A stretch of DNA of 64,000 nucleotides, from positions 126,001 to 190,000 of the forward strand of contig CAJNDS010000047.1 in assembly GCA_905221605.1 (NCBI GenBank). The letters run 5' to 3'. The notes below the pieces were generated by a model. It was not told the origin of the DNA. It ran no database searches and saw nothing but the letters and a program-made list of their open reading frames with translations. Position numbers and translations under genes: made by a program. The stretch is from Symbiodinium natans. Its lineage: Eukaryota > Sar > Dinophyceae > Suessiales > Symbiodiniaceae. Of this stretch, positions 50,074 through 60,469 are shown one piece after another; the first letter of the stretch is position 1; each line of letters opens with the position of its first letter.

Positions 50074-51706
50074 CAGTAAAACCACTGTATAAGAAACCAC
50101 TGTTTAAGAAACTGAGCCCCTAGACCCGGGAATATTGGTCTCTTTGCGGTTGCCTTCTAGCTAAGAAACTTAGGGTACCCTAGTGTTTTGGGGTCAGTTT
50201 CTAAAGAATCCTGCCCGGAACACCCCCCAGGTCTGCCCCAAAAACATGCGGGAGTCACATTCTAGAGGTTTTCAGCCCTGAAAGGCTCTAAAACGTGACT
50301 CCCCCACGCCTCTGGCCTGACCCTACCCCAAAAACGCGCGGGAGTCACATTCTAGAGGTTTTCAGCCCTGAAAAGCTCTAAAACGTGACTCCCCCACGCC
50401 TCTGGCCTGACCCTACCCCAAAAACGCGCGGGAGTCACATTCTAGAGGTTTTCAGCCCTGAAAAGCTCTAAAACGTGACTCCCCCGCGCCTCTGGCCTGA
50501 CCCTACCCCAAAAACGCGCGGGAGTCACATTCTAGAGGTTTTCAGCCCTGAAAGGCTCTAAAACGTGACTCCCCCACGCCTCTGGCCTGACCCTACCCCA
50601 AAAACGCGCGGGAGTCACATTTTAGAGGTTTTCAGCCCTGAAAAGCTCTAAAACGTGACTCCCCCGCGCCTCTGGCCTGACCCTACCCCAAAAACGCGCG
50701 GGAGTCACATTCTAAAGGATTTCAGCCCTGAAAAGCTCTAAAACGTGAATCCCCCGCGCCTCTGGCCTGACCCTACCCCAAAAACGCGCGGGAGTCACAT
50801 TCTAGAGGTTTTCAGCCCTGAAAAGCTCTAAAACGTGACTCCCCCGCACCTCTGGCCTGACCCTACCCCAAAAACGCGCGGGAGTCACATTCTAGAGGTT
50901 TTCAGCCCTGAAAAGCTCTAAAACGTGACTCCCCCGCGCCTCTGGCCTGACCCTACCCCAAGAACGCGCGGGAGTCACATTCTAGAGGTTTTCAGCCCTG
51001 TAAAGCTCTAAAAAGTGACTCCCCCGCGCCTCTGGCCTGACCCTACCCCAAAAACGCGCGGGAGTCACATTCTAGAGGTTTTCAGCCCTGAAAAGCTCTA
51101 AAACGTGACTCCCCCGCCTCTGGCCTGACCCTACCCCAAAAACGCGCGGGAGTCACATTCTAGAGGTTTTCAGCCCTGAAAGCTCTAAAACGTGACTCCC
51201 CCGCGCCTCTGGCCTGACCCTACCCCAAAAACGCGCGGGAGTCACATTCTAGAGGTTTTCAGCCCTGAAAAGCTCTAAAACGTGACTCTCCCGCGCCTCT
51301 GGCCTGACCCTACCCCAAAAACGCGCGGGAGTCACATTCTAGAGGTTTTCATCCCTGAAAAGCTCTAAAACGTGACTCCCCCGCGCCTCTGGCCTGACCC
51401 TTCCCCAAAAACGCGCGGGAGTCACATTCTAGAGGTTTTCAGCCCTGCTCTAAAACGTGACTCCCCCGCGCCTCTGGCCTGACCCTACCCCAAAAACGCC
51501 GCGGGAGTCACATTCGCGAACCCTTCCCACCGCCATTCCTGGAACATGGGTTTGGTCTAGTGGTATAGCGTACTCCCTTAAGAAATTAGTTTAGAAACCA
51601 AGCCTACCCTAGGCTCAAACCCCCGCGGGTACATGGGTAATGGAAACTAAGAAACTTAGGGTACCCTATCGCCGGAAAACCGTTTTCTTATACAGCGTTT
51701 TTACTG
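50074..51706. mobile_element. non-autonomous TA-flanked element (pogo/Tigger-like ends) with internal hairpin satellite
   Basis: The inverted ends, left CAGTAAAACCACTGTATAAG and right inversely CAGTAAAAACGCTGTATAAG, match at about 24 of 27 positions counting the flanking TA (50072-50073 and 51707-51708). CAGT-starting ends with a TA target are typical of the pogo/Tigger branch of Tc1/mariner. There is no transposase. A 20-bp direct repeat, CTAAGAAACTTAGGGTACCC, lies inside each end (50161 and 51647), and a 90-bp satellite fills most of the interior. Confidence 0.75.
50251..51518 (+). repeat. tandem 90-bp satellite, 14 full units plus a partial, each a hairpin
   Basis: Units start GGAGTCACATTCTAGAGG at 50251, 50341 and every 90 bp to 51061, then at 51149, 51238, 51328 and 51418; a partial at 51504. 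Each unit carries GGGAGTCACATTCTAGAG and, 18 bp on, CTCTAAAACGTGACTCCC, its near-perfect inverse. The loop itself holds TTTTCAGCCCTGAAAA, so the whole half-unit folds. The other half (CGCCTCTGGCCTGACCCTAC) is a constant spacer. Variation is a few substitutions per unit; the last full unit lacks about 7 bp of the inner stem. Confidence 0.95.
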
Positions 51707-51711
51707 TATGC

Positions 51712-51824
51712 AACGGTAGCCCAGTAACCACATTAGAAGAAGGGCAGCCTTTTGTGGGGTTGGTTACTTTAGAAGGCAACCGTGAACAAGAAAAAGGCAA
51801 AGAGGGTTCCACGGGGCTACCAAG
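51712..51824. mobile_element. IR-F MITE-like element, reference copy
   Basis: CGGTAGCCCAGTAACCAC at the left; ACGGGGCTACCAAG at the right. It begins a few bases beyond the TA of the preceding element. No telomeric insert. Confidence 0.65.
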
Positions 51825-52588
51825 CCCTAACCCTAAGCCCCAACTGGTATGCAGTTGACAGGCCCAGAAACAACCCTAAACCCTGAACCCTGAACCCTAA
51901 ACCCTAAAACAGGTGGCTGAGGCACAAGCGCACTGAACATTCTCAGGGTGGTTTCATGGTCAACTGGTATCCCTAGACCCTAAACCCCAAAACCTAAACC
52001 CCTTATGTATACCTGTTACAGCCCCAAGGGCCCATACTTCAGAACCCTTTAAAAGAATGTAACGGAATTAAGGTACCATATAAGACTACCCTTCGAACAC
52101 ACGGGCAGGTTCAGAGTTTCAGGTTTTGAGGGTTTAGGGTTGTTTAGGGTTGTTTAGGGTTTAGGGTTTAGGGTTTAGGGTTTAGGGTTTAGGGTTTAGG
52201 ATTTAGGGTTTAGGCTTGAGTGGAATTAGGGTTTAGGGTTGTTTAGGCCATAAGGGCCCGGATGTAGAGGATCAAGTTGCAAGGGGAAGGTATTGGTACC
52301 CCTGGGACTCTTGTAGAGGCTAATAACTGTAGCCCTCCCCAATCCCCCCCCCCCCCAAAAAAAAAAAAAAACAACAACAACCAAACACTTCCAAAAACAA
52401 AAACAGAACCGGAAACTTCAAAATCCCTAAACCCTAAACCCTAAACCCAAAACCCCAAACCCTAAACTTCCAAGCCCTAAATCACTCGACTGCACGAGCC
52501 CCGCCGCCCGCCGTACGCTGGCGCGCCGTTTCCCTCCACCGCCACCAGCCACACCAAAGAGCTTCTCCAACAAACTGAAGCAGGGCTT
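51825..52588. other. non-coding with short arrays
   Basis: C-strand 51862-51910, G-strand 52129-52212 (with GTTGTTTAGGG variants), poly-C/poly-A 52346-52372, C-strand 52425-52470. No gene. Confidence 0.55.
52010..52092. mobile_element. IR-C MITE-like element, left part missing
   Basis: Shares CAAGGGCCCATACTTCAGAA with the 11277 copy and ends GTACCATATAAGACTACCCT. Its left arm is replaced by telomeric-type words ending at 52007. Confidence 0.5.
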
Positions 52589-52680
52589 GTTTAGGGTTTA
52601 GGGTTTAGGGTTTAGGGTTTAGGGTTTAGGGTTTAGGGTTTAGGGTTTAGGGTTTAGGGTTTAGGGTTTAGGGTTTAGGG
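52589..52680 (+). repeat. telomeric-type array (TTTAGGG)n, 13 units
   Basis: Perfect, bounded by GGGCTTG and AACCCTACC. Confidence 0.95.
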
Positions 52681-53286
52681 AACCCTACCCTGAGGGCCAA
52701 TTTGCAGTACCATCACGGAGCTAGGCGCCCAGAAACCAGACTCGATAGCGTCCTTGGGAATTCCATCATAGTACTACACTTGGACCGATCAAGTTCTGGC
52801 TTCAGGGTTGCGATCTTTGACATTGCAGCCTGCGGCCATCCAGAGGGGGTCTAACAAGCTTAGGGCTTTCGGGTTTAGGGTTTCGGGTTTGGGATTTAGG
52901 GTCTAGGGTTTCAGGTTTAGGATGTAGGGTTTAGGGCTTCGGGCTTAGGGTGTAGGGTGTCCCTTGCGGACGTGATCAACAAGCACAATCCGGATCAAGG
53001 GCCTTCCGAACATGTCCAGAGAGTGCTAAAAGCTGCAACTTCTTCTTCCAAACGCTTCAAAAGTGACCTACTGGGCTGCTCTCATGGGGTGCTTAAGTGA
53101 GAGGGGGGGGTTCCTGAGGGGGTAGGTACCTAGGAAATGTTAGGGAACCTTCCACACTAGGGAGCCTTCTGAAACCCGAAAGCCCTGGTAGCCCAGTAGA
53201 AATATTACAATAAGTGTGCCCGCTTTTCGGTTGGCTACTTTACAAGGGAACCTTGAACTTGAACCAAAAAACGGGGGGCAAAAGGT
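52681..53286. other. non-coding
   Basis: A variant G-strand tract (TTTCGGG, TTCAGG) at 52862-52960, otherwise unique sequence and two MITE copies listed separately. Confidence 0.5.
53093..53172. mobile_element. IR-E MITE-like element, partial
   Basis: CTTAAGTGAGAGGGGGGGTT then GGGGGTAGGTACCTAGGAAA, matching the right arm of 6066-6230 in reverse. Confidence 0.5.
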
Positions 53287-53408
53287 ACCCCTAAACCCTA
53301 AACCCTAAACCCTAAACCCTAAACCCTAAACCCTAAACCCTAAACCCTAAACCCTAAACCCTAAACCCTAAACCCTAAACCCTAAACCCTAAACACCGGG
53401 GTACCAAG
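53185..53408. mobile_element. IR-F MITE-like element carrying a telomeric array
   Basis: Left CTGGTAGCCCAGTAGAAA; right ACCGGGGTACCAAG. Array 53287-53394 enters at GGTACCCCT, next to the right arm. Confidence 0.65.
53287..53394 (-). repeat. telomeric-type array (CCCTAAA)n, 15 units
   Basis: Perfect. Confidence 0.95.
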
Positions 53409-53933
53409 TTGTGGTGGGCAAGGAGGGGCATCGTTACTGTACTAGCTAGAAGTTAAGCCACTTACAACCTAAGCTAGGATCGTTATCGCCCAATGTAGGG
53501 CCCTTTTTACTCTACTTAGAACTAGGGAGCCCCTCCTTGCCCTAAACCCTAAACCCTAAACCCTAAACCCCAAACCCTAAACCCTAAACCCTCCTTGTGC
53601 GAGGTCCATCCCACCTCGATGGCGTTGTCTTGCGCGTATTCTTCGGCGACGTGCTGAGAACTCTCGTGGATGGGGAGCTTTCGTCTTCGGATCCTTCTAG
53701 GCTGCCAAAAGCGTCCAAGGGTAGTCCCTTAGCATGGGCCCTTAAACGGGTACCATTTTTACCCCTTATATACCCTACACAAATTAAGCGCCTACACATC
53801 AGATCCCTTTACAGAGGGTCAGGGACCAAATTTGCGGGCCGATGTAGTTACCGTAGGTAAACCTGCAAGGTACGCCCCCATCGGCCTTCAAAACTCCGTC
53901 TTGGCTGGCACTTGTACTTGTGAAGTTGCTTTG
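53395..53933. other. non-coding
   Basis: C-strand array 53541-53593 and a unique stretch 53594-53930 in which 71-87 codon frames on both strands show no motif. Confidence 0.5.
53718..53790. mobile_element. IR-C MITE-like element, partial
   Basis: GTCCCTTAGCATGGGCCCTT then TTACCCCTTATATACCC, as in the 62465 copy; the right arm is missing. Confidence 0.5.
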
Positions 53934-54181
53934 CCCCTAAACCCTAAACCCTAAACCCTAAACCCTAAACCCTAAACCCTAAACCCTAAACCCTAAACCC
54001 TAAACCCTAAACCCTAAACCCTAAACCCTAAAACATAAACCCTAAACCCTAAACCCTAAACCCTAAACCCTAAACCCTAAACCCTAAACCCTAAACCCTA
54101 AACCCTAAACCCTAAACCCTAAACCCTAAACCCTAAACCAACCCTAAACCCGAAACCCTAAACCCTAAACCCTAAACCTAA
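53934..54181 (-). repeat. longest telomeric-type array (CCCTAAA)n, about 35 units
   Basis: Near perfect over 248 bp, with AACATAAA near 54032 and a small slip near 54140. Confidence 0.97.
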
Positions 54182-54701
54182 CCAGCAAGTTTCAAGGGCT
54201 CTGTCGTGGCAAACGCACTCATTTCTGTGCTGAGTTTGGGATGGGCTAAGACCGAAGCCCTAAACCCTAAACCCTAAAACCTTGAGATTTGCATGGGTGG
54301 GGTGGGGGGGGGGGGGGGGGGGTCTTTCAGGAAGCTTCGGCGAAAACCAGCGTGCCACGTTGAACCACACTAAGCCCTAAATTTAAGGTTTTGGGTTTAG
54401 GGTTCAGGGTTTCTAAGTGTTTCTGCATGGTGCCTTAACAGGGTCCCTTACCTCCTTTCAAAGGTTCTGAAGTATAGGCCCTTGGGTTGCATAGGTATAC
54501 AAGGGGTATGTAAGGGGTCCCTTTTGCGTGTTAAGGGCCCATACTAAGGGACCATGAGAAACTACCCTAAGAGGGCCTAGGGCTTATAAACCCTGCTGTT
54601 TGTCCTTTATAAACCCAAGACCCGAAAAATACTCCAAAGACACTTAAAGGAAGGGTCCTGGCATTGTCCACAAGTCGGAAGACGTCTGATCGTTCTTCAT
54701 C
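54182..54701. other. non-coding with poly-G
   Basis: A poly-G run at 54297-54322; the IR-C copy is listed separately. No gene. Confidence 0.5.
54428..54569. mobile_element. IR-C MITE-like element, reference copy
   Basis: Left AACAGGGTCCCTTACCTCC; right inversely TAGGGTAGTTTCTCATGGTC. No telomeric insert after GGTCCCT. Confidence 0.65.
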
Positions 54702-54930
54702 AAGTCCACGTACAGCTGCGAGGGGGGGGGGTGCATTGTACTTTGGGCCCAGGGTTCCGAAGGTTTAGGGTTTAGGGTTTAGGGCTTGGGGTTTCGGGTT
54801 TAGGGTTTAGGGCTTGGGGTTTAGGGTTTAGGTATGAAGTCCACGTACAGCTGCGAGGGGGGGGGGGTGCATTGTACTTTGGGCCCAGGGTCCCGAAGGT
54901 TTAGGGTTTAGGGTTTAGGGCTTGGGGTTT
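54702..54930 (+). repeat. tandem duplication (135-bp offset) of unique sequence plus array
   Basis: AAGTCCACGTACAGCTGCGA, a G-run, GTGCATTGTACTTTGGGCCC and the start of a TTTAGGG array occur at 54702-54794 and again at 54837-54930, nearly identical. Confidence 0.85.
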
Positions 54931-55943
54931 AGTGTTTAGGGCTTAGGGCTTAGGGCTTAGGGAGGGTTTAGGGTTTAGAGGGTTCATCTATGGTGCTGCT
55001 GGCCTCTGGAGCAGGGAAGGGTGCCCAAGAGTGTGTTGCATCCACCTATGAGATGAAAGCCCCCCCTAAACCCTACACCTTAAACCCTAAACCCTAAACC
55101 CTAAACCCTAAGCCCGAAACCCTAAACCCTAAGGTCTTAGGGGCTTAGGGGCAAGGGCTCAGGGCGACTTTAGCCCAGCCTAGGGCTTGGGGTGTAGGGT
55201 TTAGGGTTTAGGGTTAGGGTTTAGGGCAGGTTTAGGGTTTAGGGTCCAAGCTCGTGGCCTCAATTTCTACAGCAGACAGCGCAGCACGCCTGAGCAAACT
55301 TGCGTGTCTGCAGCTGCATATCCGGACTTTTGCACACCTGGAGAGCACTGGCTTGAAGGGGTGGGGGCCAAGAACCCTAGCCCAAGGCGCATAGTGAAGG
55401 AGCCCATGCATGACAATTCTTGAAGGCTCTTGCTAGGGTCTGGGTTGAAGGCATGAGGCTTCATAACTGAGGGAGGGAAGTCAAGAAATTGAAGGCTGGG
55501 GACTTTGAATTTCAAGCCCGATTTCACGAAGCCCTGGCTCAAGATTCGGGCTTAGGGATGTATAAGGCTCACCGACTGTATATAGGCGCATCTCTATGCA
55601 AACGCACCGACCTAGCGGAAGATGCCTTACATGTGTGCATCCTGGGTGCATGTAGTGTGCACACCCTAAACCCTAAACCCTAAACAGCCAAGCAACGCAC
55701 TCGCAGAAACCTTCCATGTTCATGATCACCTTGGTGGATCTTGGGCCCACAAACCCTTTACCACCCTCAGGGTTGCCCGCGGGGAGAAATCCCAGGGGTT
55801 TAGGGTTTGGGGTTTAGGGTTTAGGGTTTGAACATCCTAAAGACCCGGGTTGTCTAGAGCATCTGAAGAAGCTCTGCAACTTCGGCGGCAGCTTGATTTT
55901 CACTTCGCACGGCAGAAGCATCCCAAATAGCTTATATATGGTC

Positions 55944-56028
55944 AGTTGTCAAACTTACGGTCCCTTCTGGGGCACCCGAAAGAAGAGCGGCCGCCTTATT
56001 CTCAGGACCCCAAAAGGGACCATCGTTT
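55944..56028. mobile_element. IR-H inverted-repeat element without array
   Basis: GTCAAACTTACGGTCCCTTC at the left; the right arm inversely ACGATGGTCCCTTTTGGGGT. The interior GGGCACCCGAAAGAAGAGCG contains no CCCTAAA units. Confidence 0.55.
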
Positions 56029-56526
56029 AGGGAAGTGACCATATAGCATGTAAGGACTGTGTCAGCTGACTCTTGATCGCACTGACCTTGCTTGCAAGTT
56101 TGATTCAACATACAAGGTCAGGAAAGCAATATACGGAAACTACTACCCGAAACCCTGAACGCGAATTGCGGTTTGCTTCACACAGCCGCATCATATAGAA
56201 AGAAAGGCTACCTACAAGGTATAGAGGTTCAGGCATGAATTCCTCCTCCAGGGTTGAAGGGTTAGGGCTTGGAATTTAGGGTTTCGGATTTAGGGTACCT
56301 CCTGAGCCTTAGACCCTTAACCGTACACCCTACACGCTGAACCCCGTATCAGCCTTCCCGCCATGAACCCTGGATCCTGCAAACTCAAGACCCACAAACC
56401 CTAAACCCTAAACCCCAAACCCCAAACCCTAAACCCTAAACCCTAAACCCATAACTGCACAAGCCGCGCTGCCATTATACTCAGCTCCTGCGTTGGAAGG
56501 GTTTCGGGTTGAGGGTCTCAGTCTAA

Positions 56527-56752
56527 GGGTAGTTACATGGTCCCTGCATGTGGTCCCTCCCTAAACCCTAAACCCTAAACCCTAAACCCTAAATCCTAAG
56601 CCCTAAGCCCTAAACCCTAAACCCTAAACCCTTACCTTCTTTAAAGGGCTCTGAAGTAACTTTGGGCCCTTGGGTTTTATGGGGTATACCAGGGTTATAG
56701 AAGGGGCCCCCATTTAAGAGCCCATACTAAGTGACCAGCTAGCTACCCTAAC
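56527..56752. mobile_element. IR-C MITE-like element carrying a telomeric array
   Basis: Left GGGTAGTTACATGGTCCCT; the right arm inversely TTAGGGTAGCTAGCTGGTCA. The array (about 56556-56632, with CCCTAAG variants) lies between TGGTCCCT and TACCTTCTTTAAAGG, which are contiguous as GGGTCCCTTACCTCC in the 54428 copy. Confidence 0.65.
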
Positions 56753-57082
56753 ACTAGGGCGTATCGCCGTATCGGGTTTAGGGTTAGAGCGTTTAGGGTT
56801 CCGGTTCATGGTTTCTAGTGGCTTCAGCTTCCAACATGGCCTCAAGCCTCAACCTTTCTTCCCTAGAGTCGCAGCTGCTTGTGGAGCCAGAAGGGTTTAG
56901 TGTTTTGGGTTTATAAACCCAAAACCCGAAAACCCAAAACCCTAAACCCTATAGGGTCTAGGGTTTAGGGCCATTTATGATTTAGGGCGTAGGGTTCGCG
57001 GTTGCTTTAGGGTGTAGGGCTCAGGAGTCAGGGCGGGTTTAGGGTTTTCGACTCCTGAAGCCCCAAGAACGTAAACCCCCCT

Positions 57083-57191
57083 CTAAACCCTAAACCCTAA
57101 ACCCTAAACCCTAAACCCTAAACCCTAAACCCTAAACCCTAAACCCTAAACCCTAAACCCTAAACCCTAAACCCTAAACCCTAAACCCTAA
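57083..57191 (-). repeat. telomeric-type array (CCCTAAA)n, about 15 units
   Basis: Perfect. Confidence 0.95.
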
Positions 57192-57435
57192 TAAGCCCTG
57201 AGCTGAATTCCACCATGTGCTGAAGAAGCCCTCCTCCAAAATGAAAAACATTCTCTGGGCTGGCCTGTTACACTTTAGACTTAGTTGTCCAGTACCTAGG
57301 GGTTGGTTAAAGGTTACGTACTCTACTACTAAGTAGACCCTTTTGAATAAACAAGTATATACAGGGTCCCCGCTACACCTAAATAAGGCAAGTATAAAAT
57401 GTCCCAAAGTCCAACCCAGTTCTTCCTCACAAGGG
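57192..57435. other. non-coding
   Basis: A 77-codon minus-strand frame (57174-57407) starts outside a telomeric array and ends in it; no motif. TACTCTACTACTAAGTAGA is a short inverted motif. Confidence 0.4.
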
Positions 57436-57596
57436 CAATATCAGGAGTATTATCTTAAAATTTTTTTTGGGGGGGAAACCCTAAACCCTAAACCCTAAAC
57501 CCCAAACCCCAAACCCTAAACCCTAAACCCTAAACCCTAAACCCTAAACCGTAAACCCTAAACCCTAAACTTAAGCAAATTCTTAAGCAAATGGCA
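57436..57596. mobile_element. probable IR-B MITE-like element carrying a telomeric array
   Basis: The left part TTATCTTAAAATTTTTTTTG GGGGGG enters array 57477-57570; the right part AAATTCTTAAGCAAATGGCA is the IR-B end. The left terminus is not clear. Confidence 0.4.
57477..57570 (-). repeat. telomeric-type array (CCCTAAA)n, about 13 units
   Basis: CCCCAAA and CCGTAAA variants. Confidence 0.95.
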
Positions 57597-57879
57597 GGTT
57601 AACCGGGAGGGGGGGGGGGGGGCTAAGCCCGGGATCCTTGTGTGTGGAAAAAGGGTTCTCAGGATTCAAAGTCTGGCGAGTCTTGTAGGGTTTAGGGTGT
57701 AGGGTTTAGGGTTCAGCATCTCAAAGTTCAAGCATTCACTGGGTTAGCAGCTGTTCAAGCGCCCGAAAAGTACCCACCCAGCCAGAGAATCCCATACCAT
57801 TGAGATACTGAAAAGTTTCACACGCAACCAAAACTCCTAGCCCCAATTAAACCCTAAGCACTCGTCCTGAACCTTAAAC
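57597..57879. other. non-coding
   Basis: Poly-G at 57608-57622, short G-strand block 57685-57712; no gene. Confidence 0.45.
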
Positions 57880-58025
57880 CTAACCTTCAACCCTTGAGAC
57901 CCTCAACCCTTGAGACCCTCAACCCTTGAGACCCTAAACCCTTGAGACCCTCAACGCTTGAGACCCTCAACCCTTGAGACCCTCAACCCTTGGGACCCTC
58001 ACCCCTGAGACTCTTGAGACCCTCG
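57880..58025 (-). repeat. 16-bp tandem repeat CAACCCTTGAGACCCT
   Basis: About eight units, drifting at the right end into CTTGAGACCCTCGGG. A G-run follows at 58040-58051. Confidence 0.85.
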
Positions 58026-58207
58026 GGTGGGGGGCCTGGGAAGGGGGGGGGGTCTTGTAGGGTGTAGGGGGTAGGGTGTAGGGTTTAGGGTTTAGGGTTA
58101 GCAAGGGCTTAGAGGTTTGGGGGTTTGGCCAAACGGTTGAGGATTTAGGGGATGAATGTGTAGTATCCACTGTATGGTCGAAAGCGTTTTTTGGGGTTCG
58201 TCGTGCC

Positions 58208-58381
58208 AAACCCTCAACCCTCAACTCTACACCCTACACCCTACACCCTACCCTAAACCCTAAACCCTAAACCCTAAACCCTAAACCCTAAACCCTAAAC
58301 CCTAAACCCTAAACCCTAAACCCTAAACCCTAAACCCTAAACCCTAAACCCTAAACCCTAAACCCTAAACCCTAAACCTAA
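58208..58381 (-). repeat. telomeric-type array, CCCTACA start then (CCCTAAA)n, about 24 units
   Basis: Three CCCTACA units precede a long canonical run. Confidence 0.95.
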
Positions 58382-59182
58382 ATCCAGGACATGGGATACA
58401 TCAGGCGGAGACTTCCTACAAGTGCAGCGGCCGCCAACAAGCTATTCTTGGTTTGAGGCACAAAGGGCCCCAGGTCTCAGGGCTTAGGGTTTGGGGGTTA
58501 GGTTATTTTGTATGCCTTGAGGGTAGCAGGGTTTAGGGTTTAGGGTTGAGGGTTTAGGGCCTAGGGTTGAGGGTTGAGGGTTTAGTATCGAGCCCTAAAC
58601 CTGTCCTGTGTAAAGAGATCCCCAAGGTAGGACCACGGCGTGTAGAGGCACATCTCAGCCACCCATTGGTCCACGCAGACCGTTGTGCACCTCGCTGCAA
58701 CTCGGTTTTAGGGTTTAGGGTTTTAGGGTTTAGGGTTTAGGGTTTCGGGTGTATAGGGCGTGGACAACAGCCCGCAAAACCTGCACAAACCCAGAGCCCC
58801 CTAAATCCTGAAACCAGCCCGGCACTACTATATGAAGTAGGGTTTCGATTTCTTGTACCCCCAAAAGGATACCCAATGTCTACACTCACGAATATTAAAC
58901 ATTAGGAACCTGATATACACTCCCCAATAACAGAAGCTCTAAACCCTAAACCCTAAACCCTAAACCCTAAGCCCTAAACCCTAAACCCTAAACCCTGCTT
59001 CATATGATGCAGCCCTGGTACTCTTTTCCCTGGCAGTACTCCAGTTGTCCGGTGGACGCGACAAAGCACTGCTCGGCCAGATTGCCAGCATAGAACCTCA
59101 GCTTAGCTAGGGTTTAGGGTTTAGGGCTTAGCGCATAGGGTATAGGGTATAGGGTTTAGGGTTTAGGGTTATGTAGGGTGTC

Positions 59183-59286
59183 GGGATGTTCCCCCTCTTT
59201 CTAACAGTTAACAGTCCTTAATAGGGCTTCGAGTAGGGGGTACTTTGGTCCCTATTAAGGACTGTTAGTCTAAGGGGGAACATCCC
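59183..59286. mobile_element. IR-A MITE-like element
   Basis: GGGATGTTCCCCCTCTTTCT at the left, with TAACAGT duplicated; inversely GGGATGTTCCCCCTTAGACT at the right. No telomeric insert. Confidence 0.7.
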
Positions 59287-59990
59287 AGAGTGTATAGGGT
59301 GCTGAGTTTATGAAGTAAGGTTTGTAGCGAGTCCCCAACTTCACCAGTATGTGCAACTGTCTTCTGTCGAAGCCCTCCCCAACAAGAACCCCGAAACCAC
59401 AAACCCTAGTACCTAAACCCTCAACCCTCAATCCCAAACCCTAAGCCCTAAACCCTTAACCCTAAACCCTACCGAACAAACATGCCCTAGTTCAGAGACT
59501 GAGGTCTGGGCGAGGGTTGGCGAAGCCCAACCCTAAACCCGAAACCCTGAAGCCTAAACCCCAAACCTTAAACCCTAAACCCCAAGCCCAAAACCCGAAA
59601 CCCTGAACCCTAATTCAACCCCAAACCCTGAACCCTAAACCCCACACCCTACCCCTGAATCCTGAACCCTAAACCCTAAACCTCAAACCCTAGATTTCAG
59701 GATTTGGGGCACTGTTTCTGCAGGGATCCGAATGTCGTGCTCAGAACCGCCACCCCCTCCCCAACCCACCCAAGAACTCCGAAATAGGTTCCAGGGATTA
59801 GGGTTTAGGGTTTGGGGTTTGGGGTTTAGGGTTTACAGTTTAGGGTTTAGGGTTTGGGCTTAGGGTTTAGGGTGCATGGAGTATGTGGATAATCGGGTCA
59901 CGAAGCATCCCTTTGAGGTCTTAACCCTCAAGGAAGGCTCCACCCGACATCCCGCGCGACGAAAAAGCTTCTAAGCCCAAAACGGTCTAG

Positions 59991-60090
59991 CTGCTAGAGA
60001 ACCCTCAAAAAACACAAAACAAAAATCCCTAGATTGCCCTTATAAGGAAGAATATTTCCATTTTCGGGGGTTCTTAAGCAATTGGTAGCT
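59991..60090. mobile_element. IR-B MITE-like element
   Basis: Right arm TTTCGGGGGTTCTTAAGCAA; left CTGCTAGAGAACCCTC. The centre CCCTTATAAGGAAG is the uninterrupted form of the site split at 25865. Confidence 0.6.
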
Positions 60091-60298
60091 TAAGGTCCCG
60101 GCCTTAAGAGTTTAGAGGTTGAGGGTTGAGGGTTTAGGGTTTAGGGTTTCCATGGTGTTGGGGTTTAGGGTTTAGGGTTCAGGGTTCAGGGTTCAGGGTT
60201 CAGGGTTCAGGGTTTAGGGTTTAGGGCTTACAGAAAGGACAAAGATCAGGGTCAAGGTTGCCTCCTCAGTTCCCCAGGCTTCGCTTTGAGACCTAGCT

Positions 60299-60469
60299 AT
60301 GAGGGTTTACGAAAATAGGGGGTTTAGGGTTTAGGGTTTAGGGTTTAGGGTTTAGGGTTTAGGGTTTAGGGTTTAGGGTTTAGGGTTTAGGGTTTAGGGT
60401 TTAGGGTTTAGGATTCCCTTATTCATGCACCCCAATAAGGTACCCCCCAAATTCGGAAGTCCCCCATAG
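60299..60469. mobile_element. IR-D MITE-like element carrying a telomeric array
   Basis: Left GAGGGTTTACGAAAATAGGG; right part GATTCCCTTATTCATGCACC and AAATTCGGAAGTCCCCCAT. The array 60318-60412 stands where the 47876 copy has about 29 bp of its own sequence. Confidence 0.7.
60318..60412 (+). repeat. telomeric-type array (TTTAGGG)n, 13 units
   Basis: Perfect; it starts at the AGGG of the IR-D arm. Confidence 0.95.

Larger units (their letters stand above)
54931..57082. other. non-coding
   Basis: Short arrays: G 54940-54978, 55197-55245, 55798-55830; C 55065-55130, 55661-55684, 56396-56450. Frames at 55267-55683 on both strands show no motif. 56880-56960 holds GGGTTTATAAACCCAAAACC, a small palindrome at the meeting of G- and C-strand words. 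Confidence 0.5.
58382..60298. other. non-coding mosaic
   Basis: Short arrays: G 58520-58585, 58690-58750, 59110-59170, 59790-59875, 60120-60165; C 58937-58995, 59395-59470, 59520-59700 (strongly mixed variants). Six GTTCAGG units stand in a row at 60178-60219. No gene. Confidence 0.5.

Noticed and set aside
50251-51518. CRISPR-like array
   Set aside because: Units are contiguous 90-bp repeats with no variable spacers, lie inside a TIR element and the setting is eukaryotic.
51549-51625. tRNA-like sequence (TGGTCTAGTGG, a good A box, with GGCTCAAACCC as a loose B box)
   Set aside because: Acceptor and T stems do not pair, so it is not a tRNA gene; a tRNA-derived origin of part of the MITE remains possible but weak.
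55530-55540. Dinoflagellate spliced-leader relic (GGCTCAAG)
   Set aside because: Only about 8-9 bases agree; the same word also occurs at 5214. Too short to support.
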